DNA of 64,000 nucleotides from DASSSY01 sp035708205 (GTDB taxonomy: Bacteria > Bacteroidota > Bacteroidia > Chitinophagales > Chitinophagaceae): assembly GCA_035708205.1 (NCBI GenBank), contig DASSSY010000004.1:186001-250000 (forward strand), written 5' to 3'. Positions 44,101-52,313 of this stretch are shown here, in pieces; the stretch's first letter is position 1, and every line of letters starts with the position of its first letter. The notes under the pieces are model-generated. The model was given only the letters and a program-made list of their open reading frames with translations, was not told where the DNA came from and ran no database searches. The position numbers and the translations under genes were made by a program.

Positions 44101-44332
44101 GATCAGTCGTACGTTTCTGAAAATACAAAATATTAATTTGAGCTATACATTGCCTGAGCGTTGGCTGAAAAGGGCTGACTTTAGAAGTGCCTCTGTATTT
44201 GTGGCTGCTGATAATGTTTATCTGTTTGCGGCCAGGAAAGGCGTTGATGTAGAGACTAGTTTCTTTGGCTCAAATTCATTAAGCTATTATCCTTATCGAA
44301 CAGTAATGTTTGGAGTTAAATTAGGATTGTAG
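41150..44332 (+). CDS. SusC/RagA family TonB-linked outer-membrane transporter
   Basis: A 1060-residue protein: signal peptide 1-22 (AMAQ), a CarboxypepD-reg-like domain at about 26-108 (VTGRVLDDQGNGIPGVSVQIKG), a plug at about 120-240 (LLANNSPLIVVDGVVYSGS, then SISLLKDATASSLYGARGAGG), and a TonB-dependent barrel to the end. With the SusD partner 37 bases downstream it forms a nutrient uptake complex for oligosaccharides or peptides. No sigma/anti-sigma pair or glycosidase is near, so the substrate is unknown; the upstream protease hints at peptides. The first 550 bases have ordinary base composition, whereas much of the rest is A+T-rich. Confidence 0.96.
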   Translation: MKKMLLLLALFLSIGLQQSAMAQNETTVTGRVLDDQGNGIPGVSVQIKGTHSGANTDVDGNFMLKLPEGHDVLVIKSSGFELQEVKVSNPSQPLVVKMEPSNKTLGTISVYGQKIDPRTNTGSVSTVTAKDIEKKPITNIVKALDATSGIQLTSGGGQPGSDPQMLVRGVGSLLANNSPLIVVDGVVYSGSMSSINPSDVASISLLKDATASSLYGARGAGGVVLITTKKGSKSDKPQINIDAQTGFVSNFLPQMDVISDPAEYYKMSFLMLRNWAYKNGYISNAGDPLPSNVMGIYWDQVIGGRGYNNFSLNGKGAIESSYNLIDPVTGDVNPDAKLMYHEDWLPELQRTGLRQQYNVSTSNGNDKSNYYFSLGYNNDQGIVQYSSFQRVTSKLNVDAHITPWLTTGLDVYGVYEDTRSFTTQSNAYINPFFTAQMMAPIYPVHLHDTLGNIVYGPDGTALYDMGTNMQYNQFRKFGANTNIVAALQADDHTDKNYSFRGITYLEGKFLKDFTARVDYTLEFFNYNNSVYQNMLFGDGEGVDGIINQSALTNTNYTFRQRIVWEPSFGPFASGDNTLALTLDHENNLMTQQNYSLVRSGFTDPIFQQGDAAAVDKGSGSSIDQLAIESYLAYATYDFRKKYFLKASIRRDGSSRFSPSARWGNFWSVGAGWMMSEENFMSSTRDWLSELKVKASYGIQGKEDLGSNYYYAWLPNYYFSPNATTPGYLFNTYGSNDLHWEGSYMFDAGIDFGFLNNRVTGSVDYYRKGSYDLLYVKPFAPSTGIGAILSNVGSMLNSGVELTVNADILRTRDFTWNAELHLSHNKNQMTKMQGDSLVIYPNGVTILKKGLARGTFFLPKYAGVDPKTGDELWELADGTDTNDYNVASLPENKRIMGDPWPDVEGALINTFSYKNISLSVQLNFAIGGKFYDANYQLLMQPSNAFSGQTWSTDIIDSWTPENTDASLPRLGIGEASIGGASDRFLISRTFLKIQNINLSYTLPERWLKRADFRSASVFVAADNVYLFAARKGVDVETSFFGSNSLSYYPYRTVMFGVKLGL

Positions 44333-44369
44333 TATTAAGATTAAATTATTAATATCAATATATTTTAAT

Positions 44370-45884
44370 ATGAAAACTTTCTCAAGAATTCTTTTGTTTT
44401 CTACAAGTGCTCTTTTATTGGGGATGGGGGCTTGTAAGAAATCTTTTTTAGATCGCTATCCATCAGATCGTGTACCGTTAGAGGATGCTTTTAAAACAAC
44501 TACTGGATGCCGCGCTGCTTTGGAGGGGATGCATAGCCTGATGTATAAGGCCTCAGATGATGATAATTTTGGTCAAATGAGTATTAATTTGATCAATGAT
44601 TTGATGGGTGAGGACATGGTCATGCATGATGCCGGCGCCGGTTGGTTTACTAATTATGTGGATTATACGACCCCAAGAAATGGAGGGGCTTACATTTGGT
44701 CTTATTATTACCAGTTTGTTAATAATGCTAATGAGTTATTGGCCCATATAGATAATGCTACAGGTCCGCAGTCAGAAAAGGATAACATTAAAGGACAGGT
44801 GTACTTTTATTTAGCCTATGCTTATTATAATCTAAGTTTGTATTATCAGCATTCTTATATGGTTGACTCTACTGCTTTGGGTGTACCTATTTATCATGCT
44901 GTTACTCAAGAAGGAGGCCCACGGGCTCCTTTAACACAGTTGTATAAAGAAATTACGGATGATTTAGATAAGGCTGTAAGTTTATTAGATCCGGCTAACG
45001 GTGCACCACAACGTGCCAACAAATCTGAAATTGATATTGATGTTGTTCATGGACTGTATGCTCGTGTGGCCTTAGTTATGCAACGTTGGAGATTGGCAGA
45101 TCAAATGGCTGGTTTAGCTCGCCAGAACTATCCTTATATGAGTACGAAGGAGTTGTTGAGTGGCTTTAATAATTGGCAAAATAGTAGCTGGATCTGGGGT
45201 TCTCATATCACTGAAGATCAAACCAATCATGTGTGGTCCTTTATTAGTCACATGGATCCGACTTCCGGTGGTTATGCTGAAATTGGCGGCCAAAAATTAA
45301 TCAATAAGACTTTGTTCAATTTAATACCGCATGATAGTAATTCCGCTGCAGGTTATGATATCCGTTATCAGTGGTGGGCAAAAGGAGATCAAGATCCATA
45401 CTTTAAGTTTAGCCAGAAAAAGTTCCGGATACAGAATCCTGGTACTTTTAGCCTTGATGTATGCTATATGCGGTCTGAAGAAATGGGCTTTATTCAGGCT
45501 GAGGCCAAAGCTCATTTTGATATTCCTGGAGCTCAAGCCCAGTTGGAGGAAATTATGAAAATCCGGAATCCTAATTATAGTGCGGCTAGCTTTACGAGTC
45601 AAGCGGCGTTATTACATGAAATTTGGCATCAACGCCGTATAGAATTATGGGGTGAGGGTTTTCGTTATTCTGATTTGCAGCGTTGTGCAGCTATTCCTGA
45701 AGCAAGCAGTTCTGATTATTCTGGCTTTTTATTCTATCAGGGATTGCATCGCGAAAACTCCGGTGGACAGGATGCATTATTTGGTAACTACAAAACTATA
45801 GCAGATCCTGTTGCTAATACGTTCTTATTCCGTATTTCTGGTGGAGAAATAAACTACAACCCTAATATTGTTCAAAATCCATAA
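44370..45884 (+). CDS. RagB/SusD family surface lipoprotein
   Basis: A 504-residue nutrient-binding lipoprotein. The lipobox is LLGMGAC with C22 lipidated, followed by KKSFLDRYPSD, the common SusD opening with the export-like charged stretch. The helical TPR-like core and the C-terminal segment IWHQRRIELWGEGFRYSDLQR are typical of the family. It caps the SusC barrel on the cell surface. It is cotranscribed with susC and followed by a terminator. The whole gene is A+T-rich compared with its neighbours. Confidence 0.95.
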   Translation: MKTFSRILLFSTSALLLGMGACKKSFLDRYPSDRVPLEDAFKTTTGCRAALEGMHSLMYKASDDDNFGQMSINLINDLMGEDMVMHDAGAGWFTNYVDYTTPRNGGAYIWSYYYQFVNNANELLAHIDNATGPQSEKDNIKGQVYFYLAYAYYNLSLYYQHSYMVDSTALGVPIYHAVTQEGGPRAPLTQLYKEITDDLDKAVSLLDPANGAPQRANKSEIDIDVVHGLYARVALVMQRWRLADQMAGLARQNYPYMSTKELLSGFNNWQNSSWIWGSHITEDQTNHVWSFISHMDPTSGGYAEIGGQKLINKTLFNLIPHDSNSAAGYDIRYQWWAKGDQDPYFKFSQKKFRIQNPGTFSLDVCYMRSEEMGFIQAEAKAHFDIPGAQAQLEEIMKIRNPNYSAASFTSQAALLHEIWHQRRIELWGEGFRYSDLQRCAAIPEASSSDYSGFLFYQGLHRENSGGQDALFGNYKTIADPVANTFLFRISGGEINYNPNIVQNP

Positions 45885-45905
45885 TTAGTTGGATAAATAT
45901 TCTTT

Positions 45906-45940
45906 ACCGGCTGTGCCTATTTTGCACAGCCGGTTTTTTA
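45906..45940 (+). terminator. Terminator of the susC-susD operon
   Basis: ACCGGCTGTGC and GCACAGCCGGT pair perfectly around CTATTTT, followed by six T residues, 22 bases after the susD stop. The -33 box of the next gene falls in its loop and right arm. Confidence 0.88.
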
Positions 45941-45950
45941 TGTACTTTTG
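45921..45950 (+). promoter_or_regulatory. Promoter of the yqeY-uvrA unit
   Basis: TTTG (45921-45924) and TACTTTTG (45943-45950) are 18 bases apart, 20 bases before the yqeY ATG. The -33 box overlaps the susD terminator hairpin. Confidence 0.6.
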
Positions 45951-45969
45951 TTGTTCAATTTAATGGATT

Positions 45970-46422
45970 ATGTCATTAGAAGATAAGGTCATGGCGCAGC
46001 TGAAGCAGGCCATGAAAGATAAAAATGAAATCGCCCTGCGTACGCTTCGTGCTATAAAGGCCGCCTTGCTTGAGGCGAAAACAGCGGCGAATGCCAAAGA
46101 GGTATTGACTGAAGCGGATGAAATGAAATTGTTGCAGAAGATGGCCAAGCAGCGGAAGGACTCGTTGGCTATTTTCAAAGAACAAAACCGGGAAGACCTG
46201 GCCCAAAAGGAAGCCGAAGAATTAAGTGTTTTAGAAGAATTTTTGCCAAAACCTTTGGATGAAGCGACCCTGAAGGCCAGGATTCAGGAAATCATCGCTC
46301 AATCCGGCGCTTCAGGGCCGGGAGATATGGGTAAAGTCATGGGCTTGGCCAATAAGCAGCTGGCCGGCCAGGCTGAGGGATCAGTGATCGCTCAGGTGGT
46401 AAGGGCTTTGTTGGCTAATTAA
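45970..46422 (+). CDS. GatB/YqeY domain-containing protein
   Basis: A 150-residue helical protein of the YqeY family. It resembles the C-terminal tail domain of the GatB amidotransferase subunit and is thought to bind tRNA. Family features are MSLEDKVMAQLKQAMKDKNEIAL, ALRAIKAAL-like TLRAIKAALLEAK, and the ending GPGDMGKVMGLANKQLAGQAEG. The function of stand-alone members is not settled. It lies 14 bases upstream of uvrA and probably shares its promoter. Confidence 0.92.
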   Translation: MSLEDKVMAQLKQAMKDKNEIALRTLRAIKAALLEAKTAANAKEVLTEADEMKLLQKMAKQRKDSLAIFKEQNREDLAQKEAEELSVLEEFLPKPLDEATLKARIQEIIAQSGASGPGDMGKVMGLANKQLAGQAEGSVIAQVVRALLAN

Positions 46423-46436
46423 ATTTTTATTCGGTT

Positions 46437-49292
46437 TTGAGTGCACAAATAGAGGTTTCCGGCGCCCGGGAGCATAACCTGAAAAATATTGATATTGCCC
46501 TGCCTAAGAACAGCCTTGTAGTCATTACGGGTTTAAGTGGCAGCGGCAAGTCGTCCTTAGCCTTTGACACTATCTTTGCTGAAGGTCAGCGGCGATATAT
46601 GGAAAGCTTTTCCGCCTATGCCCGCCAGTTTATGGGCGATCTGGAACGTCCCGACGTGGATAAGATCTCGGGCTTGTCGCCGGTTATCTCCATTGAGCAG
46701 AAAACGACCAACAAAAATCCGCGGTCTACCGTAGGAACGGTTACGGAGATCTATGATTTTTTGCGGTTGCTCTTTGCCCGTGCCGGTATTGCCTATAGCT
46801 ATTTGACCGGTAAGCGGATGCAGCGTTATTCGGTCACGGAGCTCCAGGAGCATATTGAAAAGGTCTATAAAGGCCGGAAGATCGCCTTGCTGGCACCTGT
46901 TATACGTGGCCGCAAAGGGCATTATCGTGAGTTGTTTGAAGGTCTGAGAAAGCAGGGTTATCTCAAAGTGAGGGTAGATGGCTCTGTGGAAGAGCTGCGT
47001 CCTAAAATGCAGGTGGACCGCTATAAGGTTCATGACATCGAATTGGTAGTTGACCGGTTGGTACCGGGAAAAGAAACCCTTGGCCGCTTGCGCCAGAGTG
47101 TTGAAACGGCTTTGGATATGGGTAAGGGTATGTTGCAGGTCCTGGATTATGATGCGGACAGCCTGCAGAGCTTTAGCATCATGATGATGGAGGCGGAAAC
47201 GGGGCTGTCTTATGAAGATGCGTCGCCGAACACTTTTTCATTTAATTCTCCTTATGGCGCCTGCCCGGTCTGCAAAGGGCTGGGCATGGAACACCGGATT
47301 GATCTGGAGAAAGTTATTCCCGATGCCGGAAAAACCATCAGGGATGGTGGTATAGAGCCTTTGGGAAAAGCCCGTGAAGCGGGTAGCTGGCAAGCCGCGG
47401 AAAAGTTCGCTAAAGCTAATAAGATTCCGCTTAATGTACCCGTTTCCTCACTGACCAAAGAACAGTTGGCCTTAATGCTGTATGGTACTCATGAAGAAGA
47501 TGCTCCTGAAGGTGCTGATTGGAGTGGCATGTCCATGCACCAATACTGGACTTCCGGTGGTCGCTTTGAAGGTGTTCTGAATATGGTACAACGTTATTAC
47601 GAAGAATCTGCCTCGGATTATATCCATGAATGGGCAGCCTCATTTATGAGCCAGGATACCTGCCATGCCTGTGAGGGGACAAGGTTGAAAAAAGAAAGTC
47701 TGTACTATAAAGTCGGGGATAAGAATATTGCTGAATATGCAGCCCTGCCTTTAAGCCACCTGGCTGAAGAATTTGCAGGGCTCGAAGAAAAATTGGATAA
47801 CAGGCAAAGGCGCATTGCCCATGAGGTTTTAAAAGAAATTAATGACCGGTTGGCTTTCCTGTTGGAAGTCGGTTTGCATTATCTCAGCCTTAACCGGCCC
47901 ACGAGAACGTTGAGTGGTGGTGAAAGTCAGCGTATTCGCCTGGCCACACAGATCGGCTCACAACTTCGGGGAATTACCTATATCCTCGATGAACCTTCTA
48001 TCGGCCTTCATCAGAGAGATAATCACCGGCTTATTCAGGCTTTGCACAAGCTCCGTGACAGCGGCAACTCTGTTTTAGTGGTGGAGCATGATAAGGACAT
48101 TATGCTGGCGGCGGACTATTTAATTGATATCGGTCCCGCTGCCGGTCGCCATGGCGGAAGAATTGTTTCAGAAGGCAGGCCGGCGCAGGTTTTGCAAAGT
48201 CATAGCCTGACGGCGGATTATCTGAATAATAAAAAGCGGATAGCCCTTCCGGATGAGCGGCGAAAAGGCAATGGTCATGTTTTAAAGTTATCCGGCGCCA
48301 GCGGCAATAACCTGAAAAATGTGACGCTGAAAATTCCTTTGGGGACCTTTACCTGTATTACAGGGGTTTCGGGTAGCGGAAAAAGCACTTTGATTAATGA
48401 AACGCTTTACCCCATCCTGTCCAATCATTGTTTCCCGGCCTCTAAAATGACGGCATTGCCTTATAAAAATATCAGCGGCCTGGAAGCCGTGGATAAGGTG
48501 ATTGAAATAGACCAGGCGCCGATCGGCCGGACGCCGAGAAGTAACCCGGCAACTTATTGCGGCTTCTTTACGGATATACGCCAGCTGTTTGCGCAGGTGC
48601 CGGAAGCGAAGATACGGGGCTATAAACCCGGCCGTTTTTCCTTTAACGTAAAAGGCGGACGTTGTGAAACTTGCGGCGGTGGCGGTATGCGGACAATTGA
48701 GATGAATTTTTTACCGGATGTTTATGTGCCTTGCGAGCAATGTAACGGCCGCAGGTATAACCGGGAAACCCTGGAAATTCGTTATAAGGGTAAATCCATA
48801 GCGGATGTGCTCAATATGACCGTTGAGGAAGCGGCCGATTTCTTTATCAATGTGCCCAACCTTCATCGGAAAATAAAAACCCTAAACGATGTCGGATTAG
48901 GCTATATCACATTAGGACAAAGCGCCGTAACCCTTAGCGGTGGCGAGGCCCAAAGGGTGAAGCTGGCTACCGAGCTGTCTAAAAAAGACACCGGTAAAAC
49001 ATTTTTCATCCTGGATGAGCCTACTACAGGCCTGCATTTTGAAGATATACGCCAACTCCTTTCAGTGCTGAACCGTTTGGTGGAAAAAGGAAATACCGTA
49101 TTGGTTATCGAACATAACCTCGATGTTGTCAAGGTAGCGGACTATATTGTCGATATTGGTCCTGAAGGTGGCGAAGGCGGCGGTGAGATCGTTGTTAGCG
49201 GAACACCGGAAAAGGTTGCCGCTTGCCCGCAAAGCCTGACGGGTAAATTTCTCAAGAAGGAGCTAGACCAGGCAACAGCACCTGCAAAGTAA
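46437..49292 (+). CDS. uvrA: Excinuclease ABC subunit A
   Basis: A 951-residue damage-recognition ATPase of nucleotide excision repair. The first ATP site is GLSGSGKSS (32-40), with zinc pairs CPVC near 276 and CHAC near 408, and signature LSGGESQRIRLA. The second ATP site is GVSGSGKSTL near 643, with zinc pairs CETC near 742 and CEQC near 765, and signature LSGGEAQRVKLA. All landmarks are intact. The start is TTG at 46437 (reading MSAQIEVSGAREHNLKN), since no ATG or GTG is in frame upstream at a sensible distance. uvrB and uvrC are not here. Confidence 0.97.
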   Translation: MSAQIEVSGAREHNLKNIDIALPKNSLVVITGLSGSGKSSLAFDTIFAEGQRRYMESFSAYARQFMGDLERPDVDKISGLSPVISIEQKTTNKNPRSTVGTVTEIYDFLRLLFARAGIAYSYLTGKRMQRYSVTELQEHIEKVYKGRKIALLAPVIRGRKGHYRELFEGLRKQGYLKVRVDGSVEELRPKMQVDRYKVHDIELVVDRLVPGKETLGRLRQSVETALDMGKGMLQVLDYDADSLQSFSIMMMEAETGLSYEDASPNTFSFNSPYGACPVCKGLGMEHRIDLEKVIPDAGKTIRDGGIEPLGKAREAGSWQAAEKFAKANKIPLNVPVSSLTKEQLALMLYGTHEEDAPEGADWSGMSMHQYWTSGGRFEGVLNMVQRYYEESASDYIHEWAASFMSQDTCHACEGTRLKKESLYYKVGDKNIAEYAALPLSHLAEEFAGLEEKLDNRQRRIAHEVLKEINDRLAFLLEVGLHYLSLNRPTRTLSGGESQRIRLATQIGSQLRGITYILDEPSIGLHQRDNHRLIQALHKLRDSGNSVLVVEHDKDIMLAADYLIDIGPAAGRHGGRIVSEGRPAQVLQSHSLTADYLNNKKRIALPDERRKGNGHVLKLSGASGNNLKNVTLKIPLGTFTCITGVSGSGKSTLINETLYPILSNHCFPASKMTALPYKNISGLEAVDKVIEIDQAPIGRTPRSNPATYCGFFTDIRQLFAQVPEAKIRGYKPGRFSFNVKGGRCETCGGGGMRTIEMNFLPDVYVPCEQCNGRRYNRETLEIRYKGKSIADVLNMTVEEAADFFINVPNLHRKIKTLNDVGLGYITLGQSAVTLSGGEAQRVKLATELSKKDTGKTFFILDEPTTGLHFEDIRQLLSVLNRLVEKGNTVLVIEHNLDVVKVADYIVDIGPEGGEGGGEIVVSGTPEKVAACPQSLTGKFLKKELDQATAPAK

Positions 49293-49333
49293 CAGTAATT
49301 ATTTCGTCTTCAGGCACAATGAAAAAAGGAGAG

Positions 49334-49406
49334 AGCCACCCACCGGACTCGAACCGACGACCTGCTATTTACGAAACAGCTGCTCTACCAACTGAGCTAG
49401 GGTGGC
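49334..49406 (-). tRNA. tRNA-Thr (anticodon CGT)
   Basis: A 73-base cloverleaf on the minus strand: acceptor GCCACCC/GGGTGGC perfectly paired, D arm GCTC/GAGC, anticodon stem GCTGT/ATAGC with loop TTCGTAA (anticodon CGT), T arm with TTCGAGT loop, and discriminator T. CCA is not encoded. It reads ACG codons. Confidence 0.94.
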
Positions 49407-49480
49407 AATTGCAAAAAACACGACCGGCTTTACTTTTGGAGAATCTAACCGGCTTTCCGTTTCAATAAAAACACCGCAAT

Positions 49481-51391
49481 TTACCGCTTTCTCACATTGT
49501 TGAACCAGTGGTCAATGCGCTGATATATTCTTTTGCCCGGCAAAGGTACATTAATTTTTGATTGTCCGTTCGCCGAAAACGGAAAAGGAATATTATCATT
49601 TTCATAGTTGTTTTTAAGGGCGTCCAGGATGTCCTTGTAACATATGATACCTTTTATTTCATGGGTGACATCACTGAGCACGGGGAGCACATCTAGCTTT
49701 TCTTTGTTCATCAGCTCCAGGGCTTCTTTCAGGTCATCTTTTTCATGAATATAGACATCATGATGGATAATGAGCCGGGCCTGGGCAAGGGTAATACTGT
49801 CATCTTCCTGATGCTGGTAAAGGCTGGTGGTGCTGAGAATGCCCTTGAATGCATCTTCCTTATTGGTGACGATAAAAAAGTTTTGATATAATTCCGGTTC
49901 TTTTTCCAACGTGTCTTTAATGTCTTTGATCATCGTTTGATCACTGACGACCATCGCGTTGTCATGCATGATCCTGCCCACAGTAATTTCCTCCAGGATA
50001 TCAGGTTCATAGGAATCCGGAGCTTTTACCCCCCGACGGGCAATCTTTTCGGTCATTATCGTATTTTGCATCAGGAAAAAGGAAACAAAATAAGAGCCTG
50101 AGCAGCCGGCCAGCAAAGGCAGAAGGGCGTTGAACTGTCCGGTGGACTCTACGCCGAAGATAATAGAGGTTAATAAAGCCCTGGAGGCCCCGGTAAACAG
50201 CGCCATCATGCCGATCAATGCTGCTAAGGGCACCGTAACGCCGCAATGCGGGTAAATGTACAGGCATAGATAGCCCAGGCCGGCGCCCAAAGCGCCGCCA
50301 ACGGTCATCAGGGGCGCCAAAGTACCGCCGGAGGTGCCGCTGGCCAAGGACACTAACCAGGAAATTAATTTTAGCACACATAAAATCATTACCGCATCAA
50401 CGGCCATGGTGCCGCTAAGGATATTGGTAATGTTTTCATAGCCAACCCCCAGCGTGCTGGGTAAAAAATAGCCGATTAATCCCGCGAACAGTCCGCCGAG
50501 AGCAGGATACCATGCCCAGTGAATGGGAATTTTATTAAACAGATCCTCAATCCAGTAAACGCCCTTGGTGACCAGGATGGATACAAAACCCACCAACAGG
50601 CCAATGCCGCTATAAAAGGCGATGGCAATGTTTGAGGGGATGTCTATGGCGTGTCCCATGGCAAATACCGGCCCGCTGCGGAAAAAAATGTGATAGCCCG
50701 CCGTCGCTGTAATGCAGGCTAAAGCGCAGGGAATAATGGAGCGTGGCGAAAATTCAAAAAGCAGCAGTTCGACGGCCAGGAAAAGCCCGGCGATCGGTGT
50801 GCCGAAAATAGCAGTCGTGCCGGCCGCGGCACCGGCAGAAAGCAGTATTTTCCGTTCATTATGGGTGATGCGGAGAAATTCCCCGAAATTGGAACCCAAA
50901 GCGCCACCGGTAGCGATGATAGGACCTTCCGCACCGAACGGCCCGCCGGTACCGATAGCGATTGCCGAGGAAAGTGGTTTCAAAAATGTGAGAATGGGTT
51001 TTATCCTGCTCTTATTGGTTAAGACCTGTTCCATAGCTTCCGGAATGCCATGTCCCTGGATGCCGCGGCTGCCGTAAAAAGCGGTGAGCCCGACCAGGAT
51101 CCCGCCGATAGCCGGGATGAATATGATCCATAAACCCATGTGATTTTCAATGAGCCCGACATGCGAGAAAGAAAAATCACCGTAAAAGGAAACATGTGTG
51201 ATGAAATTGATCAGTAACATCAGTACTTTGGCGATTAGGCTGATTAAAATCGCGATAATAATGGCTAAAATGGATATGTAAACCAGCCTTTTTTTATTTT
51301 TATCAAATTTCGGCTTGATGTTTTCTCTCTCTAAAGTAGTTTCTAACGAGATGGCTACCGGGATATTGCTGACGGATTTATATTTACTCAT
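49481..51391 (-). CDS. ClC-family chloride channel/antiporter with C-terminal CBS pair
   Basis: A 636-residue membrane protein with the ClC core at about 35-450. Selectivity-filter segments are GHGIPEA, GTGGPFGAEGPIIATGGALGS (the gating glutamate in GAEGP) and SGTSGGTLAPLMTVGGALG. A CBS domain pair at about 470-600 has YQNFFIVTNKEDAFKGILS and KLDVLPVLSDVTHEIKGIIC. It moves chloride or other anions across the inner membrane, possibly in exchange for protons; the CBS pair may bind nucleotides. It is monocistronic and divergent from the FKBP gene. Confidence 0.94.
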   Translation of the reverse strand: MSKYKSVSNIPVAISLETTLERENIKPKFDKNKKRLVYISILAIIIAILISLIAKVLMLLINFITHVSFYGDFSFSHVGLIENHMGLWIIFIPAIGGILVGLTAFYGSRGIQGHGIPEAMEQVLTNKSRIKPILTFLKPLSSAIAIGTGGPFGAEGPIIATGGALGSNFGEFLRITHNERKILLSAGAAAGTTAIFGTPIAGLFLAVELLLFEFSPRSIIPCALACITATAGYHIFFRSGPVFAMGHAIDIPSNIAIAFYSGIGLLVGFVSILVTKGVYWIEDLFNKIPIHWAWYPALGGLFAGLIGYFLPSTLGVGYENITNILSGTMAVDAVMILCVLKLISWLVSLASGTSGGTLAPLMTVGGALGAGLGYLCLYIYPHCGVTVPLAALIGMMALFTGASRALLTSIIFGVESTGQFNALLPLLAGCSGSYFVSFFLMQNTIMTEKIARRGVKAPDSYEPDILEEITVGRIMHDNAMVVSDQTMIKDIKDTLEKEPELYQNFFIVTNKEDAFKGILSTTSLYQHQEDDSITLAQARLIIHHDVYIHEKDDLKEALELMNKEKLDVLPVLSDVTHEIKGIICYKDILDALKNNYENDNIPFPFSANGQSKINVPLPGKRIYQRIDHWFNNVRKR

Positions 51392-51741
51392 AGATAAAAG
51401 CCATTACAGCATTATAATTGATTAATTTCTTTCGTAAAGTTATCAAAAAATATAAGAAAAAGAAATAAAGGCGATTGCCGCAGTGCTGAATGTCCGGTCG
51501 CAGCGATAATCTTTCGCCTGAACAATTGGCATTGCGGTTAAAACATCTTTATATGATTGGGCCCGGGAACAAGAAAGCTTAACTGATTTTTCTTCTTAAG
51601 GTTGAGATGGTGTGGCTCTTAACCTTAATAAATTTTCCTGTAGTATTCCTGGTAAAATAATCCAAAAAGACTAACGATGATTTGCCGGGCAGGTAAATAA
51701 TTTATACCTTGCCTATTTATAATAAAAATAAAAGAATGCTT
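51392..51741. other. Divergent intergenic region with an inverted repeat
   Basis: This stretch holds the promoters of the ClC gene and the FKBP gene. TTAAGGTT (51596-51603) and AACCTTAA (51621-51628) form an inverted repeat with an 17-base spacer. A TATACCTTG element close to 51702-51710 is a plausible FKBP -7 box. No gene is seen. Confidence 0.45.
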
Positions 51742-52170
51742 ATGGCTAAGGTACAAGCTGGTGATACCGTACAGGTGCACTATCATGGAAGGTTAAAAGA
51801 CGGCACCACTTTCGACTCTTCCGAAGGAAGAGAACCTTTGGAATTTAAAGTCGGGTCAGGACAGGTCATTAAAGGTTTTGATAAGGCTATGGAGGGTATG
51901 GAACCCGGTGAAAAGAAAACGGTAGATATTCCAGTGGATGAGGCTTACGGCCAGGCTGCCGAAGAAAATTTCTTAGAATTTCCGAAAACGGAATTCCCGC
52001 AGGATATGGCACCCGAAGTTGGTCTTCAATTGCATCTGAGTGACAATCAAGGCAATCATTTCCCGGTTGTGGTCTCTGAAGTTAGAGAAAATTCGGTTAT
52101 TTTGGATGCCAACCATCCGCTAGCCGGTAAAGATCTGATTTTCGAAATCGAATTGGTCGCTATTAAATAA
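51742..52170 (+). CDS. FKBP-type peptidyl-prolyl isomerase, SlyD-like
   Basis: A 142-residue cytoplasmic protein. The FKBP half is VHYHGRLKDGTTFDSSEGREP with GSGQVIKGFDKAMEGMEPGEK; the inserted chaperone domain lies at about 70-120, as in SlyD. The histidine-rich metal-binding tail of Escherichia coli SlyD is missing. It speeds prolyl isomerisation during folding. I start at the ATG at 51742 (MAKVQAGDTV); an ATG two codons upstream is equally possible. A hairpin terminator follows. Confidence 0.92.
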   Translation: MAKVQAGDTVQVHYHGRLKDGTTFDSSEGREPLEFKVGSGQVIKGFDKAMEGMEPGEKKTVDIPVDEAYGQAAEENFLEFPKTEFPQDMAPEVGLQLHLSDNQGNHFPVVVSEVRENSVILDANHPLAGKDLIFEIELVAIK

Positions 52171-52190
52171 ATACCCGGACGCAATCATTT

Positions 52191-52250
52191 AAAATTGAGC
52201 AACAGGCTGTAAGCTGCTTAACGGCCGCATGGCTTATTGCTCAATTTTAT
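52191..52250 (+). terminator. Terminator of the FKBP gene
   Basis: AAAATTGAGCAA (52191-52202) and TTGCTCAATTTT (52237-52248) form a 12-base perfect stem; an inner AAGC/GCTT stem makes the structure longer. It lies 20 bases after the stop. Confidence 0.7.
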
Positions 52251-52313
52251 TTCCGGATGCCGCTGTCATCTTTTTTTGATTTTATGTAAGTTTGCGCTTA
52301 AACTTTCAATAAT

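Noticed and set aside
41150..45884. SusC/SusD pair as part of a full polysaccharide utilisation locus
   Set aside because: No glycoside hydrolase, lyase, hybrid two-component sensor or sigma/anti-sigma pair lies near it.
46557..47033. A 158-codon frame antisense to uvrA
   Set aside because: It is explained entirely by the conserved uvrA coding sequence on the other strand.
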